Counted from the first letter of the stretch, positions 34,914 to 43,995 are shown. The stretch is 64,000 bases of DNA from Clostridiales bacterium (GCA_019418225.1 DYCF01000004.1:62001-126000); one strand, 5' to 3'. A program made the numbers and translations. The notes: generated by a model not told the origin, from the letters alone.

Positions 34914-36304
34914 TGGAAATCCTCCTCATTCTTTGCTGATGACGTAAAGTTGAAGGCAATTAATGAAAAGATAACTGAAATTACAAAGACTGCGATACCA
35001 ATGACAGATGCACGGCTATAATCTTTGTAGTTAACTGTTAGCTTATAGAGCCAAGTTACAAGTAAATCTGTCTTACCAGCAAAATAATAATCTGTTGCCA
35101 AAGGTTCTCCTTTTGTTAAGAAGAAGATTACATTAAAGTTATTAATATTACCAATAAATTGTGTAATTAAATAAGGGGATGTGACAAATAAGATATAAGG
35201 CATTGTAATTTTTATAAAGGCCTTAACTGGAGATGCCCCATCAATTTCAGCAGCTTCATAAAGTTCTTTAGGTATATTCATTAAAATACCAGATGTAATC
35301 AACATCGTATAAGGAATACCAATCCAAAGGTTAACTGCTAGTACTGTGATTCTAGCATATGTAGGGTTTTCTAAGAACTGAATCAAATTTTGAGTAAGTC
35401 CTAGGTTTTGAAGTACTGCATTAATTGGACCATAGTCATTAAGCATAACACGCATAACAAGTAATGAAATAAACTGTGGGATTGCCATAGTGAGTACAAA
35501 GATTGTACGCCACATTTTTTTTAGGCGAATTCCATTTTTATTAATCATAAGTGCTAGTATAATACCACCTAAATAGCAGCTAGCTGTAGCAATTACTGCC
35601 CATGTGATTGTCCAACCTAAAACTGGGAAAAAAGTATGACTAAATGAAGAAGAGCTAAATAACATATCCTTAAAGTTTGCAAGTCCTACCCAGTCAAATA
35701 AAGCTCCTGGTGGTTGATGATCTCTATCATAATTTGTAAAGGCTATTAATATCATATATGCGAGTGGTAATACTGTAAAAATCATAACGCCTATAAGTGG
35801 AATAGCCATCAGTGTTACATGGAAACGCTCATCTAATAAACTTTTTAATTCTTCTTTAAATGTTGGGATGTGTCTATTATTTTGAACTAATTTTTGTACA
35901 TTCCAAGCACTATGTATATTACTTACGTAAATCACCAAGAAGATAGCTACAACTGCTAAGGCACACACACCATAAAGTAAAAACAGCATGGAGTTATCAC
36001 CTTGTGAAAGCACTTCTATACCTAGTGCCTCATCCATTACCCAGCCTTGTGCGTTTGTGCCAAGTGTAATTAGGCCTTGTAATTTACTTAAACCTATAGC
36101 TATTAAGAAATAAATAAAAACTATTTCACTTACTAGATACAGAAGTCCTTTTACAAACTGTTTTCTAGCGATATTCCCTAACCCCATGATTAAGAAAGAA
36201 AGTTTAGTAAAAATATCTCCTTTCGTAAAGATGGTAAAGAGATTTTCTTTTTTTGAATGGCTTTTTACTTTTTTGGTTTGCCTACTTATAACGCCTGCAC
36301 TCAT
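34910..36304 (-). CDS. Maltodextrin ABC transporter permease (MalF-type, long N-terminus)
   Basis: 464 residues. An N-terminal extension of about 170 residues with membrane segments (FLIMGLGNIARKQFVKGLLYLVSEIVFIYFLI; then GDNSMLFLLYGV) is the same architecture as the galactan permease at 14031-15353, so the two are paralogues. The core carries EAAEIDGASPVKAFIKITMPY. AAGGAGG precedes the ATG. A stem-loop separates it from the binding-protein gene. Confidence 0.9.
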   Translation of the reverse strand: MSAGVISRQTKKVKSHSKKENLFTIFTKGDIFTKLSFLIMGLGNIARKQFVKGLLYLVSEIVFIYFLIAIGLSKLQGLITLGTNAQGWVMDEALGIEVLSQGDNSMLFLLYGVCALAVVAIFLVIYVSNIHSAWNVQKLVQNNRHIPTFKEELKSLLDERFHVTLMAIPLIGVMIFTVLPLAYMILIAFTNYDRDHQPPGALFDWVGLANFKDMLFSSSSFSHTFFPVLGWTITWAVIATASCYLGGIILALMINKNGIRLKKMWRTIFVLTMAIPQFISLLVMRVMLNDYGPINAVLQNLGLTQNLIQFLENPTYARITVLAVNLWIGIPYTMLITSGILMNIPKELYEAAEIDGASPVKAFIKITMPYILFVTSPYLITQFIGNINNFNVIFFLTKGEPLATDYYFAGKTDLLVTWLYKLTVNYKDYSRASVIGIAVFVISVIFSLIAFNFTSSAKNEEDFQ

Positions 36305-36341
36305 ATAAACCTCCTTAGATTCTTCTTAAAAAGTTATTTTT

Positions 36342-36371
36342 ATGGCAGTACTTGAAAACAAGTACTGCCAT
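36342..36371 (-). other. Intercistronic stem-loop after the maltodextrin-binding protein gene
   Basis: Perfect 13-bp arms (ATGGCAGTACTTG / CAAGTACTGCCAT) with an AAAA loop on the plus strand. On the minus strand the next bases are A-rich, so it is not a standard terminator. It occupies the same place as the element at 15398-15447. Confidence 0.75.
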
Positions 36372-36402
36372 TTATTACTTCATCCTAAATAAGCCAATAA
36401 TA

Positions 36403-37698
36403 TTACTCAGCACCTTCAGTAATTGTTGCAACTAATGTATCGAGTTTTGCTTGATAATCAGCTTCTGTAATTGTACCATCAAATGTTTCTTGAACGAATG
36501 CTTTTGTTGCATCCCAGAATTTACCCATTTGTGGAATAGAAGGCATTGCATAAGAATAATTAAGTTGTGCAAGAAGTGCCGCAACTGCTGGATCTGATGT
36601 TACTTCACTACTTTCAGAAAGTGATTTAGCTACTGGTACAGCACCACGATCTTCAAAACGTTTTAACTGATTGTCTTCATTTGTAAGCCAATTTGCAAGA
36701 GCCATTGCTTCAAGAGGATACTTCGTATTAGCTTTTACACAATAGATTTTGAAACCTGAGAAAGAAGACATGTGTTTTTCTTCACCATTAAAGTTAAGTG
36801 TTGGAAGTTCAGCAACTCCGAAGTTATCTCCTAAAACTTCTTTGTAGGTTTCTGTTTTCCAAGGACCTGCAATATAAGCACCTAATGTACCTGCTTCAAA
36901 TTGTGTTGCAGCTACTGTATCATCAAATGATACAACGCCTTCAGCTTTAAGACCACCTAATAATTTAGCAACTTCAAGTCCTTGTTCATTGTTAAATGTA
37001 ACAGTTTTTGGATCTGAACCATCTGTTCCAAATAATTCACAACCATTTGATAAGAAAAATGGACCTGAGTAATAAGCATTAGCAATATCCATTGCAAATG
37101 GTGTCACACCATCAGCTACATCTGCTGTTAACATTGCATCTAATGATTTAACTTGATCTTCATTGAAAATTGCTTTGTTATAGAATAAGAAATATGTTTC
37201 TGAAGCACTTGGATAGCCATAAAGCTCTCCATCATATGTAGAAGCATTAACTGCTGCTTCAACAGAACGTTCTTTTATTTCATCTGCATATTTTGTATTT
37301 TTATAAACTGCACCAGCTTGTACAAGTTCACCAAGTTGGTCATGGGCAATAGCAAATACGTCTGCTGCTGCTTCTGTATCTTTTAAAACTTCTGTTTTAG
37401 CTTGGTCTTCACCATTAACACGTACTGTAATATTCCAGTTAACCCCTGGGTTAGCTGACTTAAAGCTCTCAACCATTTCATTTAACATTGTTTGATCATC
37501 TTGTGAGCCCCATACTGTAAGTGTAACGTCAGTATTAGCTGGTGCTGTGCTTTCTTCTGCAGCTGCACTGCTTTCTGTTGGTGCTGTGCTTGGTGTAGCT
37601 GAAGTACTTGTACTACCGCCTCCACAACCTGCTAATGAAAGTCCCATGGCACCAATTGTTAACATACTTACTATTTTAGAAAACATCTTTTTCTTCAT
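36403..37698 (-). CDS. Maltodextrin ABC transporter substrate-binding lipoprotein
   Basis: 431 residues with a lipoprotein signal ending LAGC (Cys25), a Ser/Thr/Ala-rich tether, and a maltose-binding-protein-like fold (VTLTVWGSQDDQTMLNEMVESF, AADVFAIAHDQLGELVQAG, GYPSASETYFLFYNKA, YAMPSIPQMGKFWDATK). AGGAGGAG precedes the ATG. It is related to the galactan binding protein at 15463-16722. A terminator and an operator-like palindrome separate it from glgP, so it may have its own promoter. Confidence 0.92.
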   Translation of the reverse strand: MKKKMFSKIVSMLTIGAMGLSLAGCGGGSTSTSATPSTAPTESSAAAEESTAPANTDVTLTVWGSQDDQTMLNEMVESFKSANPGVNWNITVRVNGEDQAKTEVLKDTEAAADVFAIAHDQLGELVQAGAVYKNTKYADEIKERSVEAAVNASTYDGELYGYPSASETYFLFYNKAIFNEDQVKSLDAMLTADVADGVTPFAMDIANAYYSGPFFLSNGCELFGTDGSDPKTVTFNNEQGLEVAKLLGGLKAEGVVSFDDTVAATQFEAGTLGAYIAGPWKTETYKEVLGDNFGVAELPTLNFNGEEKHMSSFSGFKIYCVKANTKYPLEAMALANWLTNEDNQLKRFEDRGAVPVAKSLSESSEVTSDPAVAALLAQLNYSYAMPSIPQMGKFWDATKAFVQETFDGTITEADYQAKLDTLVATITEGAE

Positions 37699-37750
37699 GA
37701 AAATCTCCTCCTATAAATAGTTCTTTTTATTTTTTTTACTTATATTAAAA

Positions 37751-37791
37751 CCTTGCCTATCCATGTCCTTATTACTCATTGACAGGCAAGG
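37751..37791 (-). terminator. Terminator after glgP
   Basis: Perfect 8-bp arms CCTTGCCT / AGGCAAGG, extended by imperfect pairs around a 25-nt loop; TTTTAATA follows on the minus strand. Confidence 0.65.
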
Positions 37792-37796
37792 AATTT

Positions 37797-37810
37797 AATC
37801 GGAAACGATT
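37797..37810. promoter_or_regulatory. Operator-like palindrome upstream of the binding-protein gene
   Basis: AATCG-GAAA-CGATT has perfect 5-bp arms. It contains GGAAACGAT, close to the GGAAACGGT core of the cre site before malQ, but departs from the cre consensus at two fixed positions. It may be a weak cre or another LacI-family operator. Confidence 0.4.
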
Positions 37811-37817
37811 CTAAATT

Positions 37818-40178
37818 TTATTTATTTGTTACTGCCTCAATACCCCAGATTTCATTTGCATATTGTAAAATAGTACGATCGCTTGAGAAGATACCAGCAT
37901 TTGCAATATTTTTAAGGCTCATTCTTGCCCAATTCATTTGATCCTTGTATGCTGCAAATACGCGGTCTTCAGCTTCTTTGAAGGCTACAAAATCTTCTAG
38001 AACGAAATAAGTATCTCTTTCTTTCATAAGACTTGCATAAAGATCTGCAAAATCACCACTGCCATCATCTTCAAATGTTCCATCAACTAAGCTATTTACA
38101 ACTCTTAGAAGTGCTTCATCTGCTTCAGCTACTTGACTACCTTTATATGTTTTTTGGATTTTTTGAATATCTTCTACACGAAGGCCAAAGATAAAGTTGT
38201 TATCTTCTCCTGCTTCTTGCACAATCTCTACATTAGCACCATCATAAGTACCAAATGTTAAAGCACCATTAAGCATGAACTTCATGTTACCTGTACCTGA
38301 TGCTTCTTTACCTGCTGTAGAAATTTGTTTTGAAATTTCTGCGGCTGGGAAGAGTTTCTCTCCATAAGAAACACGGTAGTTTTCTACAAAGAGTACTTGT
38401 ATTTTTTGACTTACTACTGCATCGCTTTCAATTAATGCCTTAATGGCACCTATGAATTTTACAATAGATTTGGCACGTCTATAGCTTGGGAATGCTTTTG
38501 CCCCAAAGATAAATGTTACTTTAGGCATATCCATATCAGGATTTTCTTTAATACGATAATATAAATCTAAGATATAGAAGGCATTTAAAAGTTGTCTCTT
38601 ATATTCATGAAGACGTTTAATTTGAATATCGAATAAAGAATCTGGATCAATGACTGTACCTTCTGTTTCTTTAATATATGCTGCAAGTTGTTCCTTCTTA
38701 ATATGTTTAATTTCAAGAAGACGTTTTAAAACTTTCTCATCATTGACATAAGCTTCTAATTTCTTAAGTTCACTTAAATCAGTTACCCAATTTTCATTGC
38801 CTAAAAGTTCTGTAATAAGGGCAGATAACTCTTTATTACAAAGTCTAAGCCATCTTCTTGGTGTAATACCATTTGTTTTGTTTTGGAATTTCTCTGGATA
38901 TAATTCATACCAATTATGAAGCTCTGTATCTTTTAAGATATCTGTATGAAGTTGTGCAACACCGTTTACTGCATGACCTACTTCAATAGCTAAATTAGCC
39001 ATACGTACTTGGCCATTTCCAATGATTGAGAATTCTTCAATAGCTTTTCTACCATACCCTCTTTGCACAAGCTCTTTTACAAAGTTGTTGTTAATAAGTT
39101 CAATAATATTAAAGATGCGAGGTGAAATCTTCTTAATTAATTTAATATCCCATTTTTCTAAGGCTTCAGCTAAGATTGTATGATTTGTATAAGCAAATGT
39201 TTCTTTTGCTATTTTAACAGCTGTTTTAAAACTTACATCCTCTTCATCTACAAGTAAACGAATAAGTTCTGGAATTGCAAGTGTTGGATGTGTATCATTA
39301 AGCTGTACTGCATGATATTTACTAAACTCTGTAAAATCAGTATGACCTAATTTTTTATAAGTTCTAATAATATCTTGAAGTGTTGCACTTACCATAAAAT
39401 ATTGTTGGCGTAATCTTAATATTTTACCTGCTTCTTTAGAATCACTAGGATAAAGCACACGTGTAATATTTTCAGCTTCATTTTTCATATGTAATGCTTT
39501 TTCATAATTTTGTTCACAGAACTCATTAAAATCAAATGGTACAATACTTTCACATTGCCATAGTCTAAGTGTATTTACATTTTTTGAACCATAGCCAATA
39601 ATAGGAACATCATAAGGAACTGCTTTTACACTATAATCCTCAAAGCTTACTGTAACAGCTTCGCTATCTTTACGAATGCTCCATGGATCTCCATATTTAA
39701 GCCAAGTATCAACCTCTTCTACTTGTCTACCATCTATAATACGTTGGTTAAATAAACCGTTTTGATAACGAAGACCATACCCTACAAGTGGTAAGTGCAT
39801 TGCTGCACCAGATTCCATAAAGCAAGCTGCAAGTCTACCAAGTCCACCATTCCCAAGTCCTGCATCTTCTTCAATTTCTTCTATTGTATTAAGGGAAATG
39901 CCCATTTCACCTAATACTTCTTTAACTTCATCATACTGCTCCATACAAATGAGGTTGTTTCCAAGTGCACGACCCATTAGGTACTCAGCTGAAATATAAT
40001 ACGCACGTTTTCCTTGATTATATGCATCTGTTGTATTTTGCCAATCTTCTACAATCTCTTCAAGTAATGCTAAAGACACTGCATTGAAGACTTCATAATC
40101 TAAAGCATCTTCAAGTTTTTTACCATATTTCACCTTGCAGTATTTTGAAATGTTTTGTTTAAATACTTCTTTGTTCAT
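37818..40178 (-). CDS. glgP: Glycogen/maltodextrin phosphorylase
   Basis: 786 residues. GT35 phosphorylase that releases glucose-1-phosphate from alpha-1,4-glucans using pyridoxal phosphate; the cofactor lysine lies in EASGTGNMKFMLNGALTFGTYDGANVEI. Other conserved stretches are GNGGLGRLAACF and QLNDTHPTLAIPELIR. An in-frame start at 40199 would add seven residues, but that segment encodes the Shine-Dalgarno AAAGGGG, and the ATG at 40178 begins one base after the malQ stop. malQ and glgP are therefore translationally adjacent and should act together on imported maltodextrins. Confidence 0.95.
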   Translation of the reverse strand: MNKEVFKQNISKYCKVKYGKKLEDALDYEVFNAVSLALLEEIVEDWQNTTDAYNQGKRAYYISAEYLMGRALGNNLICMEQYDEVKEVLGEMGISLNTIEEIEEDAGLGNGGLGRLAACFMESGAAMHLPLVGYGLRYQNGLFNQRIIDGRQVEEVDTWLKYGDPWSIRKDSEAVTVSFEDYSVKAVPYDVPIIGYGSKNVNTLRLWQCESIVPFDFNEFCEQNYEKALHMKNEAENITRVLYPSDSKEAGKILRLRQQYFMVSATLQDIIRTYKKLGHTDFTEFSKYHAVQLNDTHPTLAIPELIRLLVDEEDVSFKTAVKIAKETFAYTNHTILAEALEKWDIKLIKKISPRIFNIIELINNNFVKELVQRGYGRKAIEEFSIIGNGQVRMANLAIEVGHAVNGVAQLHTDILKDTELHNWYELYPEKFQNKTNGITPRRWLRLCNKELSALITELLGNENWVTDLSELKKLEAYVNDEKVLKRLLEIKHIKKEQLAAYIKETEGTVIDPDSLFDIQIKRLHEYKRQLLNAFYILDLYYRIKENPDMDMPKVTFIFGAKAFPSYRRAKSIVKFIGAIKALIESDAVVSQKIQVLFVENYRVSYGEKLFPAAEISKQISTAGKEASGTGNMKFMLNGALTFGTYDGANVEIVQEAGEDNNFIFGLRVEDIQKIQKTYKGSQVAEADEALLRVVNSLVDGTFEDDGSGDFADLYASLMKERDTYFVLEDFVAFKEAEDRVFAAYKDQMNWARMSLKNIANAGIFSSDRTILQYANEIWGIEAVTNK

Positions 40179-40179
40179 T

Positions 40180-41679
40180 TTATTTCCCCTTTCGCCCATA
40201 TAGCTTTGTTAACTTTTTAAGCTTAATACTGAGTGTTTCATTAATATCTTCTTTTTCCATACGCCAGCGCCAGTTAATGCCGCCAATAGTAGATGGTATA
40301 TTCATACGTGCCGTATTATCAAGTCCTAATAAATCTTGCATTGGTATAATAGCAGTACTTGCCGGACTTGCCCAAACACCACGAATAAATCCCCAATGAT
40401 AACCTTCTTTTTTAGTAAGTCGTAAATAGCGTTTTGCAAAATTTAATGCCTTTTTATTTTCCTTCTGTGCCATCCAACCTACAATTGTATCATTATCATG
40501 TGTTCCTGTATAAACAACAGAATTTTGAATTTGATTATGTGGTAAGTACTCGCTATCACCTTTAGGATCAAATGCAAACTGCAATATATTCATACCTGGA
40601 TAACCAGTACCTTCACGTAATGCAATAACTTCATCCGTCATAAATCCTAAATCTTCAGCGATAATATTAACTGCGCCAAGTTTGTCTTTAATAGCCTCAA
40701 AAAGTGCTAAACCTGGACCTTTTGTCCATTGACCATTTTTAGCGGTTTTATCACCATAAGGTACCTCCCAGAAAGATTCAAATCCTCTGAAATGATCAAT
40801 ACGAATGACATCATATAACAAAGCATTTTGTTGTATTCTTTGAATCCACCAATCATAACCTGTCTTAGCCAATGTTTCCCAATCATAAATTGGATTTCCC
40901 CAGAGCTGACCATCTTCTGTAAATGCATCTGGCGGACATCCTGCAACTGTAATTGGTGTTCCTTCTTCATCTAACTTAAATAATTCTGGATGTGCCCAAG
41001 TATCACTACTGTCTCCAGCTACATATATAGGAATATCTCCTATAATTTGAATGCCTTGACCATTCGCATATTCTTTAAGCGTCATCCATTGCTCATAAAA
41101 TATATATTGAAGAAATACCCAATAGCCTATTTCATCTTTAAGTGCATCTTTATAACTTTCTACTACACTCTCTTCTCTTTTTTTAAGAGGTTCTTCCCAT
41201 TCTTGCCAGCTGACCTCATCTTTACTTATTTTAATTGCCATAAATAAGCTATAATCGTCTAGCCAACTTGCATTTTCTTTTTGGAACTTATTCATTTCCT
41301 TTAATAGGTTTTTATTATTTTTTGCTTTTTCATATGCTTCTTTCAAAGCAGCCATCTTCTTAGGTACAACTTTTTCAAAATCTACGCTTTTGGAATCGTT
41401 ACCGCTATTGCATATACTTGCATAAGTTGTTTCTTCTAATAGTCCCTCATCCACTAATGCTCTTAAATCAATTAAATAAGGGTTTCCTGCAAAAGCTGAA
41501 AAGGCTTGATAAGGTGAATGACCATATCCAGTAGGTCCTATTGGAAGTATTTGCCAATATCTTTGACCAGCTGCTTTTAAAAAATCTACAAATTCATACG
41601 CACATTTTCCAAAAGTTCCTATACCTTCTGCTTCTGGTAATGATGTAATATGCATCAAAATCCCACTTGCTCGTTCCAT
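40180..41679 (-). CDS. malQ: 4-alpha-glucanotransferase (GH77)
   Basis: 499 residues, normal for the short MalQ type. It opens with SGILMHITSLPEAEGIGTFG. Catalytic regions: VIRIDHFRGF (nucleophile Asp), IIAEDLGFMTDEV (acid/base Glu) and YTGTHDNDTIVGW (Asp). It disproportionates maltodextrins to feed phosphorylase. First gene of the malQ-glgP unit, with a good promoter and a cre site upstream. Confidence 0.95.
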   Translation of the reverse strand: MERASGILMHITSLPEAEGIGTFGKCAYEFVDFLKAAGQRYWQILPIGPTGYGHSPYQAFSAFAGNPYLIDLRALVDEGLLEETTYASICNSGNDSKSVDFEKVVPKKMAALKEAYEKAKNNKNLLKEMNKFQKENASWLDDYSLFMAIKISKDEVSWQEWEEPLKKREESVVESYKDALKDEIGYWVFLQYIFYEQWMTLKEYANGQGIQIIGDIPIYVAGDSSDTWAHPELFKLDEEGTPITVAGCPPDAFTEDGQLWGNPIYDWETLAKTGYDWWIQRIQQNALLYDVIRIDHFRGFESFWEVPYGDKTAKNGQWTKGPGLALFEAIKDKLGAVNIIAEDLGFMTDEVIALREGTGYPGMNILQFAFDPKGDSEYLPHNQIQNSVVYTGTHDNDTIVGWMAQKENKKALNFAKRYLRLTKKEGYHWGFIRGVWASPASTAIIPMQDLLGLDNTARMNIPSTIGGINWRWRMEKEDINETLSIKLKKLTKLYGRKGK

Positions 41680-41743
41680 GCTGCCCCTCCTATATCTAAT
41701 CTAAGTTAAACTCTTAAACTTAATTAATACCTTAATTTAGATT

Positions 41744-41758
41744 TGGTACCGTTTCCAA
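41744..41758 (-). promoter_or_regulatory. cre site (CcpA operator) in the malQ leader
   Basis: On the minus strand TTGGAAACGGTACCA fits every fixed position of the consensus WTGNAANCGNWNNCW. It is centred on the perfect inverted repeat ACCGTTT-CC-AAACGGT (41748-41763) and lies about 45-60 nt downstream of the predicted transcription start, where CcpA would act as a roadblock. Confidence 0.75.
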
Positions 41759-41811
41759 ACGGTTTAAAAAATTTATAAATTAATGTTTTAATATTTAATT
41801 TATTTAAATAC

Positions 41812-41840
41812 ATCTTAAAATATACTAGCGTAAAAGTCAA
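41812..41840 (-). promoter_or_regulatory. Promoter of malQ-glgP
   Basis: On the minus strand TTGACT (41835-41840) and TAAGAT (41812-41817) are 17 bp apart. The predicted start is near 41805, giving a leader of about 125 nt that includes the cre site. The 391-bp gene-free stretch 41680-42070 holds this promoter, the cre site, the repeat below, and an AT-rich hairpin (arms 41831-41839 and 41901-41909) overlapping the -35. Confidence 0.6.
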
Positions 41841-41944
41841 TAAACTTTTTATTATTTTATAATTTATTGTACATTTTACTAAATTATAAATTTTGTTATA
41901 TGACTTTTAGACAAAAAAAATAAAAGGTATTGCAAAATAAAATA

Positions 41945-42025
41945 CTAGGCACTTAAGTGCTACGATTCTCCCCAAGTGCATCAAAAAATCACACCAAAGG
42001 TAGATGTATCATACCAAGTGCCTAG
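41945..42025 (-). other. Long-armed structured element with three AAGTGC repeats
   Basis: Perfect outer arms CTAGGCACTT / AAGTGCCTAG close an 81-nt element. Inside are a 12-bp palindrome (GCACTTAAGTGC, 41949-41960), another AAGTGC copy (41974-41979), and potential GGTA/TACC and GTG/CAC stems. It begins 45 nt after the lipoprotein stop and is followed on the minus strand by a T-rich tract, so a terminator is the simplest reading. The size and internal pairing also allow a small structured RNA. Confidence 0.5.
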
Positions 42026-42070
42026 CTCTATTATTAAATATATTAGGAAAGTCAAATTACTATGCTGCTT

Positions 42071-43270
42071 CTATTTCTTGTAGTAACAATTATAATAATT
42101 GGTTATATCTTTAAACGCATAAAACTTTTCGCCATTTATATCTTCTATAGGTGTAAGTTTAGATAGAGGTACTTTCTTAAAAATAGTCTTCATATACCTA
42201 GATGGAATATACAGTTGATTTTTAAAAAAAGTACCCGTTAAATCATAACGCATATAACTTTCATTTTTTATATCAGCCTCTTGCTGCAATGTGCCAATCA
42301 CATTCAGTGCACCCGTGAGCTGTTTCATTTCATCTGTTAAATCAGGTTGATCTGTTAGGGTATAATCTTCCTTGCCATTTTCCCTTACCTCTGCCATATC
42401 CATATCTACATATAAAATTCCCTTGATTCTTGGATAGTTCTTTAACAAATCATCATAAAAGTAATCTAATTTCTGTTTCGCATCATAAATAGTATACGTA
42501 TGATCTACCCTAGAAAAGTGTGAAATTGCAAGTCCTGAAATAAGCATAGGTTTACTATATTGGAAATTCTTATAAAAGAAATCTATGGCTTCTTTGCCAT
42601 CGTATACATAAGCCTCTCCAGACTTATATCTCGGAATATAAATATTAATTCCTACCCAATCTACATATCGGTTTCCTGGATAATAAAACATGCTTTCATA
42701 CGCCTTATTATCAGAAATGCTCCATACAACAACTGCATTCTCAATGTATTCTTTTATCACATTATATGCTCTCTCATAAGTTTCCTTGTATGCCTCTGGA
42801 CTTCCCATAGTTGAGCTTACTGGAAATAGTTCAATAAATACTGGTATATGATAAGCACTTTTCAAATCCATTGCCAAGCGATATATCGGTGTCAAATCTC
42901 CTTCAGATTTAAAGTAGACTTTAATGTAAGGCGTCTTTTTCTGTGCAATACACTTTAATATTTCTTTATTTGCAATACGTTCTTCAGGATTATATTGAAA
43001 AATCTTAAAGGCATTCGTAGCCCCTATTAAATTGTCGAACCTTCTAATATCTCTGCCAATATTTTGATCCGCACTTACATCAGCACCTAAATATACTCCT
43101 TTTAATGGTTCATAGGCTGCTAAATTAATGCTATCTTTGATATAAATAGTTACATCTTTTTCTTTTTTAGAAGCTTCTATATTTGAAACTGTAGTATCTT
43201 TTTGTGTACAGCCACCTAACATACAAGTACAACATAAAAAAATAATTCCTATTAAGTTTGCTCTTTTCAT
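42071..43270 (-). CDS. GH26-like TIM-barrel lipoprotein, apparently lacking catalytic residues
   Basis: 399 residues with a lipoprotein signal ending LGGC (Cys21). The barrel is related to GH26 mannanases: YYPGNRYVDWVGINIY (196-211) is the family landmark. The expected acid/base segment (RxxHEMN) reads PVFIELFPVSS (143-153) and the nucleophile strand (KPxxxxE) reads KPMLISGLAIS (240-250), so both glutamates appear replaced. The C-terminal 60 residues (YDLTGTFFKNQLYIPSRYM) resemble a stalk/copper-amine-oxidase-N-like domain. It may bind a glycan at the surface instead of cutting it. A GTG at 43279 lies in the Shine-Dalgarno GAGGTG; the ATG at 43270 is preferred. Confidence 0.65.
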   Translation of the reverse strand: MKRANLIGIIFLCCTCMLGGCTQKDTTVSNIEASKKEKDVTIYIKDSINLAAYEPLKGVYLGADVSADQNIGRDIRRFDNLIGATNAFKIFQYNPEERIANKEILKCIAQKKTPYIKVYFKSEGDLTPIYRLAMDLKSAYHIPVFIELFPVSSTMGSPEAYKETYERAYNVIKEYIENAVVVWSISDNKAYESMFYYPGNRYVDWVGINIYIPRYKSGEAYVYDGKEAIDFFYKNFQYSKPMLISGLAISHFSRVDHTYTIYDAKQKLDYFYDDLLKNYPRIKGILYVDMDMAEVRENGKEDYTLTDQPDLTDEMKQLTGALNVIGTLQQEADIKNESYMRYDLTGTFFKNQLYIPSRYMKTIFKKVPLSKLTPIEDINGEKFYAFKDITNYYNCYYKK

Positions 43271-43321
43271 CCGGCTCACCTCATAGAAATTATTGTCAAT
43301 TATTCCCTATTTTATTCATTG

Positions 43322-43864
43322 CTAATTATTTTGTTCTCTATTTTGTAAATAGCAATCTAATGTTTTTAAATAATTAAGATACATTCCTCCCTCTACAGGA
43401 ATTAAATATTGCTTTTCAAAAGCAGTATATGGAATAGACTTTCTTCCGCCATTTAATGCATCTTGATAATAACTATCTAACGTTTCAATTGGTAAAAAAT
43501 AATATTCGCCATATTTCTTAAAATAAACAATCAAAAAGGCTTCACCACCTTGTTTATGAAAAGCATTCATAAAATTTACCTGATGGGCATGAATATTATT
43601 AATTGGTAAAAAGCCCTTTGTCGTCTCCTTCGCATCAAAACAAATGCTAATGCCTTGTACGACGCCAATATAGTCGACAGTACTTTTTTGATCAAAGTAT
43701 GCTAGCGTTATAACTCGCTTCTCTTGATCAATACGAATTGGCTTAATTGGTGTCGGTACTTTTTGTACAACTGCCAACCCTTTTTCTAAAAAAAGTTCAT
43801 TCGTTACATTAATTTGCTCTTCTAGTTCATTTCCTCTAAGTCCCCTAGTATTCCAATAGCCCAT
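43322..43864 (-). CDS. recU: Holliday junction resolvase RecU
   Basis: 180 residues, usual RecU length. Conserved features: NTRGLRGNELEEQINVTN at the N-terminus, VPTPIKPI, the PD-(D/E)xK nuclease core STVDYIGVVQGISICFDAKET, and HQVNFMNAFHKQGGEAFLIVYF. It resolves recombination intermediates in Firmicutes, which use RecU where others use RuvC. It lies 51 nt upstream of the GH26-like gene; a functional link is unlikely. In Bacillus recU is paired with a penicillin-binding protein gene, which is absent here. Confidence 0.93.
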   Translation of the reverse strand: MGYWNTRGLRGNELEEQINVTNELFLEKGLAVVQKVPTPIKPIRIDQEKRVITLAYFDQKSTVDYIGVVQGISICFDAKETTKGFLPINNIHAHQVNFMNAFHKQGGEAFLIVYFKKYGEYYFLPIETLDSYYQDALNGGRKSIPYTAFEKQYLIPVEGGMYLNYLKTLDCYLQNREQNN

Positions 43865-43879
43865 TTTTTCCCTCTTTTC

Positions 43880-43908
43880 TTGATTTTCTGTAAAATTACG
43901 GTTATTAT
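43880..43908 (+). promoter_or_regulatory. Candidate promoter of the solenoid-protein gene
   Basis: TTGATT (43880-43885) and TATTAT (43903-43908) at 17 bp, divergent from recU. The leader would be about 80 nt. Confidence 0.4.
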
Positions 43909-43995
43909 TAAATAAGATTAGGATATATTTTCCATTTATACATATTTTAAACTGACTTATCCATTCATCAATTATTCTTATAGGAGGTGTTTACC

